This document shows positions 43,457-58,597 of a DNA stretch of 64,000 nt, in pieces. Location of the stretch: contig JAUDYN010000006.1 of assembly GCA_030407005.1 (NCBI GenBank), positions 3,100,001 through 3,164,000 on the forward strand, given 5' to 3'. This DNA comes from Desarmillaria ectypa. Its lineage: Eukaryota; Basidiomycota; Agaricomycetes; Agaricales; Physalacriaceae. Within the stretch, counting starts at the first letter, position 1. Every line of letters starts with the position of its first letter. The notes below the pieces were generated by a model. The model was given only the letters and a program-made list of their open reading frames with translations, was not told the DNA's origin and ran no database searches. Both the position numbers and the translations under genes were made by a program.

Positions 43457-43957
43457 GGTTGAATCGATATGTCAACAAATCGCGGCAAATACCGATGCGC
43501 CTTTCTCCTTCCTATTTGCAGCGGTCCGAAACAAATCCGAAATGGAATCGCCGACACACTTGTACGGTGCCGACACTGAACTTCAGTGGATAAATCTCGC
43601 GTATCCTCGACGGAGCCTCTTGTTGTCATCAACTCATTGAAAGGATCCCCTCAATTATATGTTCATATGCTTTTTCTTAGGCTCAGCTTGCTTTTCTTAG
43701 CCACCCTACTAATACGTTTCCTCGGTCAGTAACATCACGCGGGACGATTTATTTTGTCATCCTCTTTTCTACGACAATGCTGAATTTGCTCGTGGCTGGC
43801 TTCCTTTGTGATGCTATAGCAACTACTACCCATTTTTCCTACTTCCGTGGGTTCCAACTGGCTGATATTTATAAGGAGAGGCCTCCTGGAATACTAGAGA
43901 CACTTCAGCTCTTTGACTCAGCCCTTCGACTTCGACTTCAGACTCTTCTTTCTCGAG
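43457..43957. other. Divergent intergenic region
   Basis: 500 bp between the methyltransferase start (minus) and the next plus-strand gene. Holds both promoters. Open frames at 43389-43640 and 43777-44016 overlap neighbouring genes out of frame. Confidence 0.4.
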
Positions 43958-44793
43958 ATGTCGGATCTCTTCTCTCCCCAAGCCCTATCGGCTATCCTCG
44001 ACCGCGTACAGTCTAATCATGCCTCTCGGTATTCCTGATAAATAAATTTTTATTTTCAGCATTCTTTCTCATCCCGAGACACTCGAATCCATTGCTCAGG
44101 AATTCCTCAAAGACTTGACTCTAATCCGAGATACAATGTTCATTGTAAAGTTGATTGGCGGTCATGCCGCTAGCAAGCACTTTTTCTACTCCTTTCGTGA
44201 TACTTCAGTAGGCCTGTTCACCTCTTCATATGCACTCTAATATTCTGGCACCGACATGTGTTAGGGATTGGATTTTATCATCACAGAACCCGAACGGTGA
44301 AGGACTTCCTCCTTTCCAAATTCCTCTTGGATACACCGTCACTGCCAACATGCGTCCAATAAAAGAGATATCCGACACCTCCAACATCTATGCGAGCATT
44401 CTGGGCCTCATAATCATGAAAATCGAATGCATCATTGACTGGGCACCCGACAGTCAGCTGAAAGCGCAGGATTACGATGATCTACATGAGCTCGTAAAGC
44501 TTCAAAATCGACAAGACCGAACGGCCTTGGATGCCAGCGAATTCCTACGTGCTCAGCATATACACTGCTATTTCGACGACGTTGCATTTCGAGATGTGCT
44601 GAAATCTTGGATTGCAGATATGATGGACTCGAAAGGTGGCCTCATCGACCCAAGCGAAGGGTACCAGGTCTTCAGCTTTGAAAGCCGTGACAAACAGAAG
44701 GTCAAGTGGGAAGAAGTGTCTCCAATGTACAAGTGTAAAATGCGAAAGCTTACTCCCGTTGATACTGTTCATCTAGCAGACTTTTCCAAGTAA
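43958..44793 (+). CDS. Hypothetical protein, ~230 aa
   Basis: Tentative splicing gives MSDLFSPQALSAILDRVQSN, then across a very short (31-nt) putative intron ILSHPETLESIAQEFLKDLT and IRDTMFIVKLIGGHAASKHF. After an intron with a CATCACAG acceptor it reads NPNGEGLPPFQIPLGYTVTA and runs uninterrupted to VDTVHLADFSK. The longest exon encodes well-mixed, protein-like sequence (IYASILGLIIMKIECIIDWA, FLRAQHIHCYFDDVAFRDVL). I recognise no domain. The first intron is suspiciously short, so the start or a lesion there is uncertain. Confidence 0.5.
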
Positions 44794-45146
44794 TTTATCG
44801 TTTTGTATTACCACATCCACCTCGTAGCATCGCACCGGAGGATAGTTGACTTTTTGCAATGCGGTTGTCGACAGCTTTAACCTCGGGCTCATATCGATCC
44901 CCGAATGATTGGTCTCTCAATCTGCTACTTCGAGGACCATTCTTTTAAACTTCTGCGTTACGCGAAGGGAATAGATTAAGGCGAACATTGTCACGGTCCC
45001 TTTGTACATCCCACGTAAATTAATCTGATTCCATAGCCCAAAACAGATGTGAGATGGTACGAAGGCGAGTATTTCCAGCTATATCGTACAGATTTGGTCA
45101 CCAAGGATTTAACAGGAGGGATCGTGAGAATTTGAACTTGGCATTC
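44794..45146. other. Intergenic, promoter of the DUF6535 gene
   Basis: 350 bp between the hypothetical gene's stop and the ATG at 45147. The DUF6535 frame is open back to 45054 (with an ATG there), so the start could be slightly further upstream. No other feature. Confidence 0.4.
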
Positions 45147-48025
45147 ATGCCTTCCATCCGCAGTGCGCAGAGTAATCATTCTATACACACTGTACAAAGC
45201 CATCCTCCGACCTCCAATGTACAAAGCGACGACGACGACAAACATACACCGATATCTTCTGGTTCTGAGATATCAGAAGACTCGGAACCAGACGTCGAGA
45301 ATCTGACATCCTTTTCGACGCGTCGGCGGAAAAGACGGCCAAGACGAAACACTATGGGTATTCCGCAATCCGGTTATCAGCTCGACGGTGCGTCTTTTAT
45401 TGACATAATCTACTTCCTACTCATTTGCTGGCAAAGAGAGTGAGCGTCAAGAAACTGAGAGAATGGGGAGCGATCCCTTTGATTACCAGCACAAATTCCC
45501 GGATGATAAGCAACATGAAGAGCTAGGGTCAACTGCTAAGATATGGAGAACATACCTTGAAGAATGCAACACTTTTGATCTGGGAATGGTGGAAGGATGG
45601 AGAGATGCTCTGGATGTTTTACTGGTTTTTGTCAGTACAAGTTTACAAGAAAGTGTGTCCTTCACTGACATGGACAGGCCTGTAGGCTGGGCTTTTCTCG
45701 GCCGTGGTCTCCACTTTTGTCGTCCAAGTATCACAGAATCTACAGATTGACTACGGCCAAGTCACTGCATCCCTTCTCATCGAGCTTATCAATGTCCAGC
45801 GAGCTGCCGTCAATGGTTCCATCGTGAACAACGTCCCTTTTGCAGACCTCACATTTAGCCCTGCGGCATCCGACTCTTGGGTCAATGGGCTATGGTTCAC
45901 CAGTCTCGCCCTCAGTCTCAGCACCGCCCTTTTTGCTGTTTTGACGAAACAGTGGATCCACCAGTACATGGTAGTTCCCTCAGGCACCCCTCGCGATAAG
46001 TGTCGGGTGCGCCATTTTCGATACATGGGGCTGCGACAATGGCGTGTGGCTTTCATAATTGGCCTACTTCCTGTTCTCATGAGCTCTTCGCTTGCTCTCT
46101 TTCTAGTGGGATTGATCATTTTCATCGTCCCACTACACGTTTCCATCTCATGTGTCGTCGGAGTACTCACATTCATATCCTTTGCTGCATATGGTGTGAC
46201 TAACTTCCTCCCAATCTTATATCCCTCGTGTCCTTATAAGACGCATTTGTCGCATTACATGTTTACCCTCTACTCCCATATCTCTAATGCCATTCGCGAC
46301 AGCTTTTTCAGGCGGGTCATTTCTCCGATACCTACCTTACACTCCGAGCCTCAGCTAGCTTCCCCTCCACCTCCTACGCTCCGCGTAGCTGAGCGTTCCA
46401 CTGTTGAACTACACTCTGAGGAAACTGATGTCCATGCAATGTCCTGGCTGTTGCATATGACTTCCAATCCCAGTGTATGGTCAGTTGTCATAGAGTCAGT
46501 AGGTGCTCTGCCACTTACATCCATCAAGACTTTACGGCAGGAAGTTAGTCAAATTTCCGACATATGTTACGCGGCACTTCAGGGTCTTTTGTCGCAAGAA
46601 GACGACGATGTTCAGGAACGTCGAATTGATCGCCTCATCCGAGCCCTCTTGCGCTTCCCAGAGCAATCCAGTTATCTGTCTATACCGGCTTCTGTCAAGG
46701 AGCGTTTCTCCCCCAGTACCTACGCTGAACTTCTCTCCCTGCAGACCGGCTGCCGAGACGAAGTAAAAGATTTGGTTCAGTTTAATCTAACTTCAAATGA
46801 TAGACTTCTTCGCTTACAACCTATCGTTTGGGGCTATCTACTCAAGCAACTTACGCCGTTTGATGCCACCGACTTCGACGTAGCTCGACTGCTTTTGCTG
46901 CAGCTCCCAGAACATGCCTGGGCTTCGGGTTCTACTTTCCCCCCTATAGTTTTCAAATGGAACAAAGTGGAGATCCCCAATACGCCTCATGATGGTGTCA
47001 CGCTCGCTGGAGCCATTGAACAATTTCTCTATCCCTCTATCGTAAATGCCATCATCCTAAGCTCAGTGCAAATCGAAGACAATATATCGAATGGTGACTC
47101 CAGTCCAGAGCCGCAACCTCAGGACCTGCGAATCTGTTTTCTCTTAAATGTGGTCCGCTGGCCCTCTATTCGAAGGATAGCCATCGCCGATGACGATGAC
47201 AATACCGCCCTTGGGTGGGTTCTAGAAAAAATATCCATATTTTTTGCTGTTAATGCCGAGTCGTTCGACCTTAACAGTGACACGCATACAGTGTCTGATC
47301 TAGACAGTAATCGTCGTGCAGTCCTGAAAGCGCTCTACTCACTGATCTCTTTGCCTTCTCCATCACCCTCCCGAGATCAGCGTAACCTGCTGGCAGTCTT
47401 CCTTCGTCTCCTCAAATCCACATCGCCTTCACCAGACTTTCTCAAAGAAAGTTGGTGTACGCCAGAGCTAGCTTCCCAACTGGTCCAGATCGTGTTTGAG
47501 GGAGAAGCGTGGACCTGGCCATATGAACTACGTTTAGATGATCCTGCATGCGAGCTCGTCAACTACTTTTTCCGGTCCATGACATTCATGGATCCTACAT
47601 TTGCACACTTTGTCGACAAGCAACTCTTCATGGCTGTCAATTGGTCAGGTAGACCGGAAATCATGGAATCGATAGTCGTTGGACTGGCATCGGCGGGACG
47701 GCGACTGCCCCCGCAGGTGTATAAACAATATCTGGACATCTTGCATGAGCCGCAGAATCTGTTCACCTCTTGCGCTGCTCTCATTGTCCGAGGTCGACGA
47801 CAGACGCTTCGCCAACTGGCACTATTTCGTCGTCGGGATCCAGCCTGGGGCGCCTGTTTGGAGAGGCTACACGAATATTACGATGACCCGCCCCCACCTA
47901 TTTTTATAGAGTTTGAAGTGTTCATCACAAGAGGCTGCGTTGGAGAGTTTGGGTTGGATGACCGCTTCCGGGACGGACGAATGAGCTTTAGTTCCGACTA
48001 TGATGGTTATAATAGTCCTTGTTAG
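45147..48025 (+). CDS. DUF6535-domain multi-pass membrane protein, 924 aa
   Basis: Exons 45147-45387, 45437-45630 and 45686-48025; phases fit. A Ser/acidic N-terminus with a basic patch (RRRKRRPRRN) precedes the DUF6535 domain: WRTYLEECNTFDLGMVEGWR, DALDVLLVF joined to AGLFSAVVSTFVVQVSQNLQ, SWVNGLWFTSLALSLSTALF, AVLTKQWIHQYM, then WRVAFIIGLLPVLMSSSLAL and a further hydrophobic pair. That makes four membrane spans. The ~600-residue cytosolic C-terminus is helical and resembles the variable region of this family, which is hugely expanded in Agaricomycetes and of unknown function. Unlike other expanded-family genes in this window it is open over its whole length, suggesting it is maintained. Confidence 0.85.
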
Positions 48026-49507
48026 TGCAACATTGTAACGAGCATTGCAAGATCCCAAGGAAGTCCTGTACCCCCACCCCCCTCAGGCTAACGGATGACT
48101 TTTTTCTCAGCCAGTTTTGTCTGCTTGCCACGTGGAACCAAAGTCATTTTTGCTCGAGCGCCCGGACTGCCTTTTCTTCAAGGCAGGTTCTCCTGCAAGT
48201 TGAGGAGATTTGTGATATCCAGAGTGAAATGCATGCCTTCGGCTACTTCGCATCCGAATCGCTCCTCACCCTCATGCAGAGTAGCCGTTCATTCCATTCG
48301 TCCAACACCACCTCATGTGATGCGACAGCCCGCGACCAGCGACTATCCCGGTGGAGGAGTGATCCTGGAATATCGGGATGCCCGAAATCGCTTGCTTGAC
48401 CACACATATCGTCCCAATGACCCCGCTGGCATGGCACAACATTGGGCTCCAGCTGTTGAGCGTCTGTACTCCAGTGTAGATACAGGTCCGACGGACTACT
48501 TTTCAGTTCTCGCTAGGGTACAAAGGTACCAAGTTTCACGGATGCGGTGGTCTCTTCCTAGACAGTAAGCGGCACATGGTACTCATAACATTGCAGAAAC
48601 CTCCATTACCATCGGAGACTTCGCTATACAAGCTTTTCCCCTTCATGCCAGACCTGAAAATATGAGTATGGGACCCTAAAGTCTCACAAGCAAGCTGGAG
48701 CTCGATATGTCTGTACGGACTCGATTTCGTGGGCCTCGACGGAAAACCCCAGCACGTCGGAAACGAGGTTCAAGCAGTAGTTGGTAGGAGAGTCCTTGCT
48801 AGGCCAAAAGTGGAGGGAGATGTGTTGGTCGCAATCGACGATATCGGCCTTCCGTCGCAGGCTCCAGAGATATTTGGGATTTGTGGCGAACTGCCTTATG
48901 ACCTTTCAGCCGGAATTATCTGCCAGTCCATAAGTAATGTTAGCAAGAAGAGTGTGTAGACATACCTGACATAAATCCATAAAGGTTCTGGAATAAATTG
49001 ACAATACTCATCTACATCCATCCGACATCATGGTATAGCCAAGGTAGACAGAGACGACAAACCGTCGCCAACGCCTTGAAATTCGGAGCCACTATGTAAA
49101 GATTTGGTTGCAGGAGATCTGGTTCTACGAAACTGAGAATTATGGACATCACGTCGTCGTCAACGGTGTCGAGGTTCGTCAGGATGATAGTTGTATTTCA
49201 AAAATTGGATCGACGCCTTCGTGAGCCACGTGCATGAAGTAACGTTTATGCGTGTCAGGATGAGAATCCTGCTGAAAGGACGAGCGACAGAAGGTATATA
49301 TCCAAATGACAGGTATTTCCCATACTCGAGATGGGGCTATTGCACAACAATCCGCCTTGATCCAAATCGAACTTCAGCGATTCTGACAACAAAAGAACAC
49401 AAAAGAACACATGCTATAATGTAGGTAAAAAAAACTACTCTCATATGTACCAATAGTATTTTGTATGTACACGAACATCTCAACTAAGAAAGATTATAAA
49501 CTTGAAC
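48026..49507. other. Largely non-coding, one possible small gene
   Basis: 1.5 kb between the DUF6535 stop and the WW-protein stop. Apart from the frame at 48320-48568 (listed separately), the open frames (48729-48959 and 49191-49424) are short and unrecognised. Confidence 0.4.
48320..48568 (+). CDS. Possible small hypothetical gene
   Basis: An ATG at 48320 opens MRQPATSDYPGGGVILEYRD, followed by NDPAGMAQHWAPAVERLYSS and GPTDYFSVLARVQRYQ. The sequence has a protein-like composition and may continue after an intron beginning at a GTACAAAG donor near 48517. I recognise no family and could not find the next exon. Confidence 0.3.
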   Translation: MRQPATSDYPGGGVILEYRDARNRLLDHTYRPNDPAGMAQHWAPAVERLYSSVDTGPTDYFSVLARVQRYQVSRMRWSLPRQ

Positions 49508-52500
49508 TTAGACTCTCATCTTACCACCACCATTACCACCTCTTCTCGACTTGTGACCTCTCCGTCTCTTCTTCGGATCATCGTCAATGGGGTCCCCTAG
49601 CTCATCCCTATCTCTTTTTATGCCAGCCTCGATGGCACCACCTCCACCGAGACGAGATAGCAACGTACCACCGCGTCTTAGTGGTGGTCGCTCCTCAAAC
49701 CCGTCCTTTCGGTACCGCCCGTCATCAACGTCCATATCATCACGTCTTGGTCGAGGCGGTAGTCCCTCCGGCTTGTTAGGAAGGCCGTGCCCGGGAGGTA
49801 AACGGGAGGTACTAGGGCTGACAGGTTTTTCCCTTTCTCTCTCCCTCTCCCTTTCAATACCATTCCGTGCAGGCACCTCAAGAGGCGGGGCAGGAGGCGG
49901 GGGCAATCGATCGTCCCTGTCTCTGAATCGCTCTCTTCGACCACTCTCTCGTTCCTTATCATACCGTACTGGCCTAGAACCTTCCCATGAATGAGACTGT
50001 GAGGGTTCTCTCGACAGAGGAGGTGGAGTTGCTGGTCGGTGTTCATCGCCTGGACTGGTACCAAAGCTGTTTCTGCGAGAATACTGACGAGGAGGAGGCT
50101 CATCCCTATTCCTATCTCCGCCCCGTCGTTCGGAAGACGGCAGAGGGTGCTCCTGAGCATATCGTTGGAACTAAAAGCATGTCAACATCGACATACAAGA
50201 AGAGTTAGTCGATAAGCAAACATTGTGGGGAGGCTCTTGAGGTATAATGCGAGGCTATGCGAACGTCAACTTATGTCTTTGATACCAATGGCAGTTTGCG
50301 TACGTCTTCTTTTCTCATTCTGTGAGGATAACCATTATCCGACATTCTGTGTCGAGTGTTAACTTCAATCTCCATGTGCATTCGAGACTGCAACAGAAGT
50401 CAATACAATTGTAAGAACAAGAAGCAGACTAACATCGGGCAGGCCAAGTGAATTTCTTGGTTTCTTCGTCGGAGGGCCTCCACTACTGGCATCCGGGAGA
50501 CGGGAGTCCGAAAACTTCCCAGACGACAGAGGTGCATCCCCTCCAGAGGATGATGGTGGTGGCCCACCAAGACTCTTCCTACTTCCAAGGGGAAGGCTGT
50601 TAGTCCCAGACAACGTAGGCCTAGAAAACTCCCCGCGGCCTCGTGCAGGCCGGCTCTGGTGACTATCAGTTAACGTTCAAGATGACCTATGCACCGATGC
50701 GTACCTGTCCACGCTCCATTGGATGAGGATACATCGACCCTCGGCCCTGGTCTTCAAAGCTTCTCATATGACCTTCAGCACCAAACATACTCGGCGGAGA
50801 CCGCTCCCTAATCCATCCTTGGGTTGAAAGAGGAGCGGATTCAGACGTAGGCGGGCGTAGCGCTCGTGGACCCTTTGGTAGGGGATTACCAGGATTTTCC
50901 ACGGCATTATCCCGGCTTTCTCTACCATATCCGTTTGCAGGAAGTGGATGCATCCTAGAAGAAGGAGAAGTCGAAGACAAATCGTCAAAAACATCCCCAC
51001 TCGTCGAGACCTGCCTGTTGCGTTTAGCCGCGCGCGGCCCAGAAGGGGGTAGATTTGAATTCCTTTCCATCCATGTTGGTAGTGACGGTAATTCATTGGT
51101 CATTGGTGCAGACGTCGGAGGCGGAGGAACCTTGGACTTGGTGGATGTTTCGCGGAAACTCATCTCCTGAGGAGGAAGAGGCTGTCTTCGTCCTATCACG
51201 GAGAAATGAGAGGAGAAGATGCGGATATGTGGGCTGACATACGTGCTGTTGAGCTGGGTTGTTCTGTAGCAGGAGGTGACGAAGTGGAACGAGGGGCACT
51301 GCTGTGCCTCGGTGGTCCCTTGGGCCCGTTAGAAAACGGCACAAGCTCAGGCGGATCAGCAATCCTCGGGGGAGGAAGCGACGTGGGGCCAGGAGTTGCC
51401 TCTATAGGACCACCAAAGCGCGACGGCCTATCCCTTTTGGACGATCGTTGCGAAGGCGGTGGCGGTTCAAATGACGAAGGTGGTGGTGATCTATGTCCTG
51501 TTTAAAAGGAAGGGGGATATGGAAGAACAAAAAGTATACATGAGGAATGGATACATGATGAAAAAAGATGGGGAGAAAGGGAAGAAACAGAGGGAGTCCA
51601 TGATGAGCGTCCTTATGTCGGCAACAGCAGAGTGAGGGGAACGGATCGGGAACGGTGCGTAACACGACAGCGCACCCATGAATACAGTATACACACGGGT
51701 CACAACGCGAGCGCATATAGATGCACGTATGGAGAAGGAGGAAGGGTGCATGATGAGGCGGATTAACGTACTGGAAGTGGTATTTTGAGGCTGCAAATCA
51801 CGAGGTTCCCGCTCCCGCGGATGACCACGGCTGTTGCGTGAGGGCTCTTGTCGTGCCGGTAGTTTCTCCCTCTCCATTGGAAACTTGGATTGCACTTGAG
51901 GTGGTTCATAGTCATGCACGCGGTGTTGTCGCCTAGACTCTTGAAGAGTATCTGTTTCAGTTCGTCGAGGAGGGGTCAGTGGACGACGAGAATCGCCACG
52001 ACCATTGACGGCTTCGCCATCGTAATTAGGATGGCGCCTACGACGTCCGCGCTGCGGCATCGGCAGTGGCGACCTAGATCGGTCTCTATGCTGAGGAGAA
52101 TCCGGCGGTGTGCGCGAGTCATAGCTTGGAGCCGCAGCGCTACCAAACCATGTATCAGTAGTACCATTCCTGTTCGATGGAGGCAAGACAGGGGGACGAG
52201 AATCTCCGGGAGGTGCACCATTCTCTCCCGGACGATAATGCCTATCTTCATAGGAAAGATCTTTGGGTCCTGAGCTTGAGGAAGTAGGGAAATGCAGGGG
52301 CTGAGAGATCTTTTCATCTTGCAAACCATTTCGCGCCTGTGATATAAAAGTCATAAGTGAAAACGTGGTCACAAGGAAACAAGCTCACGGGTCGCTCCCA
52401 AGTAGAGGCGTGAGTCTTGGTATTGTAGTAATACATGTCGCCGCTGTGCGACTTGCGAATTTGCCAGTCCAACGGTAAATCCTTCGCATCTACAGAAGAA

Positions 52501-53000
52501 GCTGGTTTTGACGCAAATCCATTGTTACCTGATAAAATTTTAGTTTTCGCGGCGGAACGCGACATTGCAGTGGCCTCGATGAGCGATGGGTGTGACGGAT
52601 GCAAAAAAGGGACATTAGCCACCACTGGTTTTGGAGGTAAACCATGGATGAGATGATGAGAGCGCTGAGGAGAGGCGGTATTTCTAGGAGAATTCACTGA
52701 ATTCTCCCTCGTCAGTGGCTGTGGTTTGTGCTGGGAAGGATTGGCTGAATGTGGCGTCGAGCCTGGAGCAGCGCCATCGTCATTGGCGCTGGCCACATCT
52801 CCGTCTCCCGGTAGAAACGAATCGTTCTGGTAAGAATCCTTGTGGTAGTAACCGGGTTCATCCTCGTCGGGCCCTAGAGACACGGCGTCTTCGTCGTCGT
52901 CAATGTCCCCTGGGCGCGACGACTTGCGAGAATGGTCTGCAAGACCGGTCTCGTCCTCGTCGGCATAGTCATAGTCAACCTCGATGTCGTGTTCCATCAT
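49508..53000 (-). CDS. WW-domain protein with long Pro/Arg/Ser-rich tail
   Basis: The start MMEHDIEVDYDYADEDETGL at 53000 gives an acidic N-terminus. A single WW domain follows near residues 175-205 (LPLDWQIRKSHSGDMYYYNT KTHASTWERP), with both tryptophans, the YYY strand and the terminal Pro. Spliced exons then give ~700 residues of low complexity: HRDRSRSPLPMPQRGRRRRH, PPRRTETDTLQ, SPPSMFGAEGHMRSFEDQGR and an ERERERERE run. It ends in a basic tail KKRRRGHKSRRGGNGGGKMR. WW domains bind proline-rich ligands; RS-like tails are usual in nuclear RNA-processing factors, so a splicing or transcription-coupled role is plausible but inferred. Some exon borders in the tail are uncertain. Divergent from GMH1. 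Confidence 0.78.
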
Positions 53001-53173
53001 AGCAAGGACGGGAATGAGAAAGGATCAGGGCGCCTCAGCGGTAAGTACTTGATGGGGAGGCAATGAAAGCTATTGAAACTCCGACAAAATATTAGGTGCT
53101 AGTTGGATCTCCGCTTCAATTTGCACGTAGCCCGTTTCGACGAGGCCGTCTCTAGCCGTCTTAAGGCTTGACA
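53001..53173. promoter_or_regulatory. Shared bidirectional promoter region WW gene/GMH1
   Basis: 173 bp separate the two divergent start codons (53000 minus, 53174 plus). No clear TATA box; both promoters must lie here. Confidence 0.55.
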
Positions 53174-54296
53174 ATGGAGCTCCCTACCTACAATGGCCAA
53201 CAGGGACCGTCTGCTAGTCGTCCATCTGGCTCGATATCCCACCGCGTCCCTATAATATTCAGGCGACTGCACCGGTTCCAGCAGATGGTCCGCGTTTTCT
53301 ACGTTGTACGCAGTGCTCTACTCTAACTTTGGCGTAGGACTTCGAGCTGGCAGCCTGGCAGCTCACATACCTGTGTCTGGCACCTCGGAGAGTGTAAGTG
53401 TGAGCTTTATGTCTGTATGCAGCTGATTCACGGTCTAACCCATCTCAAGGTACCGGAATGTATACTTCCATAAACGTAGGCATTCAATACACGGCTATTT
53501 ATCGTATTCATGGAATATTGGATGCAGAAACCAAAAATACTTGGGCGCGAGATGATCCTGCGATACTGGTCCTCATCGGTGCATGTCTCTGTGGTGCGTG
53601 AACGAGTGCTCATGGCCGTGGTTTGTCCAACTTGTTTTCCCAGTTTCTGCCGTAGCATGGGCTGTCGTGTACTCTTATACTATCTTCGAAGCTATTGAGT
53701 TGGCTTTCCTTATGATAGCCCGGGATTATCTGTTGACTGGCATTGTGATAGCCACGTTACTTTGGTATGACTGTCCGTATATTATCCTTTCTCCGCTGAT
53801 GGCGTCCAGGTTCACATCTAATCGGTTGTTACTATCTCCTCCTTCGCATTCAACACCGGCAGATTCCTTCGTAGAGTGGGCCTATGCATTTGACGTCCAT
53901 ACGAACGCTTTTTTCCCGTTGTATCTTGCGCTCTACCTTGCTCAGCTGTTTCTACTTCCCATCATTGTCAAAGATAATTGGGTGTGCCTTTGGGTTGGCA
54001 ACACGCTCTACCTTGCCGCGTGGGTACCTATAGTTCTTCTTTTATTGCTATTCTGATCATTGCTGTTCAGTTTTGCGCAGTACACCTATGGGATATACCT
54101 CGGACTAAATGGTTCGTTACAAATATTGCGCTGTTGTATGTGTGAATTTCTCACTTTCGGTTCCACAGCATTACCCTTCCTGGTTCGGTCCGAGCTTCTC
54201 CTGTCCCCGTTATTGCCGTTATTCACAGCATACATAATATCGCTGCTCGGATTCAATGTCGCCAAGCACGTCCTAGCGGTATATTTCGGGTCGTAG
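53174..54296 (+). CDS. GMH1: UNC-50/Gmh1 Golgi membrane protein
   Basis: Multi-exon gene. The product starts MELPTYNGQQGPSASRPSGS and reaches the family core FRRLHRFQQM joined to DFELAAWQLTYLCLAPRRV, then YRNVYFHK and KNTWARDDPAILVLIGACLC, the near-invariant UNC-50 block. Later exons give TGIVIATLLW, VEWAYAFDVHTNAFFPLYLA, LVGNTLWL-like WVGNTLYLAA, ALPFLVRSELLL and SLLGFNVAKHVLAVYFGS, stop 54296. It should have about five membrane spans. Yeast Gmh1 interacts with Arf-GEFs at the Golgi, and animal UNC-50 is needed for receptor trafficking. Intact; splice phases agree with the family. Confidence 0.9.
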
Positions 54297-54505
54297 ATTG
54301 GACTGTAGATACAATAATTTATACACAGTTTGCTGAGCGCTGGAAGTGTATATGATAGATGTTAAACGCTGTAATAAGCTGTCAGCCAAAGCTGTGCCAT
54401 ACCCTTTGCCTCTGAATCTGGATCGCCACCCGGCGTCACGACTCTTCTTCGACCCTCACCTCCACCGTTTCCTTCTCTGTCCGCGACGCCATAGCGACCT
54501 CTGGC

Positions 54506-57000
<2,495 letters not shown>

Positions 57001-58597
57001 TTTGAGTATCATCAATGGTATTTTAGGTTCTGGACTTGTATCTTTGTCTCGAGATGTGTTAGTTCTTCATTATATAATTTGCAGACCTCAGAGAGAATTG
57101 ATTGCATTACACATCATTTTTTGATGGATTTTTGTTCGCCCTTTCTTTTACCGTACTGTTGACATTTGGGTGCTGGTTGTGCCTAGGCTATTTCGGTCTC
57201 CGAAGCGGCGCCTGAAATCCCTCCGTCCACAGAAAAAGTTTTTCTTCCGCTTTGTCTTCAACGTCCATGTTTCTCATCTGTGGTTCCCTACCGCATCCCC
57301 AAGCTGCATCATCGTGAGTTTCTGATCTTTTGGCACAGTTAATTGATGATATCTATCCATCTTTTCGAGTTGGTGACGATTCTCGATGATCCATACTCGC
57401 AACATGCATCACCAACTGATTTACTGCTTTTACTTGCCTCTTCTCACAAATCCCCTTACTGACCTTGTTTGCTTTAGGTAGGCTGTAAGTCAGTTTCTGT
57501 CAAGTGACTGCGTGGATGATATGCGTTAGCGGGCGACAACGACATGGGCCCTCAGCTAACACACACCACCCTCTGAATTCTGTACCTTTTTGGACGAGGA
57601 GCGTAGAGCTGATGGCCTCAGTATAGGCGCGTGCGATAGGATCTCAAGGCGGTCCGGCAGGTGAGTTCGAGATCCCAGCATTCCCTTTCATCATGATGTT
57701 CTATTTTTTTAAAAACAAGCATATGTCCGAATGCATATGAAGGACAATTTTATCTCGTCTGAAAAACCTTTTGCCCTCATTGTCTCAGTATCTCTTTCAA
57801 AAATCATTTGCTTACGATATCTCGCAGATTCTCTCGAGTTCGATTTGGCATGATTGTAACCGTCTAACAGATCGCGAATCATGAATGTCGAGCAGGTCAG
57901 TATCTATTTCCTCTTACGTCGTGGTCTTCTTCCGTGATGATACATTCAGTTCTGCTTCCGAATGAGAGCAATCAACCTCTTGTGGACAAACCAATTTACC
58001 AAAAACATTTTCTGATTCTTCTCAACTCTTCTACTTTTCTATCTTGGATGTTGCTAACTATGCCTTCATCTGTCTGTCAGGTTCCTGTTTGCGGGTCAAT
58101 TGGAGGCTGAATATGTTGTGAGTATCTCATCTGCCTCCCTTTTTTTTTTTTTGAGGACGAAAACAAGTTCATCCATTCTTTGAATACCTTTTCGGAGGCT
58201 GAATGCGATGGCCCTCTTGCCTGGTTTTCGGGCCGGAGTGTGGCTGTTCCGTTATGGAACAGCTCTTCTGGTCCGTCGTGTTTAGCCAACGATCATGGGA
58301 AAGAAAACATCGGCTTCTCTGATCATATATCATACTTATTCATCTCACCCGACGATTGAATGGTTGGCTGATCAATTTCTTTTCCTAGGTTTGTATCCTG
58401 TTCAATTATAGTTCATTGTTAATATAGAGGTATAATGAAATCTCCGCATCGGCGAATATTCTGTCTGTTGCAGCTGAGGCGGTTCAAGTAAGAATAGGCC
58501 TCCACTGTCATCTGATGGTCCACCTGTCCTCCGTACATAAGAAAGCTCACAATGTATAAGTGGAACAAGATAAAAATCTCTTGTCCTCAGTTTCCTT
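57001..58597. other. Intergenic, 1.6 kb without a clear gene
   Basis: Between the CNA1 stop and the DUF6534 start. It has many GTAAGT/GTGAGT-like donors and pyrimidine-rich AG acceptors and a T-run at about 58140-58151, so part of it could be a spliced 5' leader. No open frame of note occurs except a minus-strand 70-codon one at 58077-58289. A tRNA-like stretch near 57610-57690 was considered and rejected. Confidence 0.4.

Noticed and set aside
49587..50160. Overlapping frames of 104-160 codons on both strands
   Set aside because: Low-complexity Pro/Arg/Ser coding sequence of the WW-domain gene keeps other frames open by chance.
57606..57690. Possible tRNA gene, with D-arm-like and T-loop-like (GAGTTCGAGATCCC) stretches
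   Set aside because: The T stem does not pair and a 7-bp acceptor stem cannot be formed; anticodon arm is unclear.
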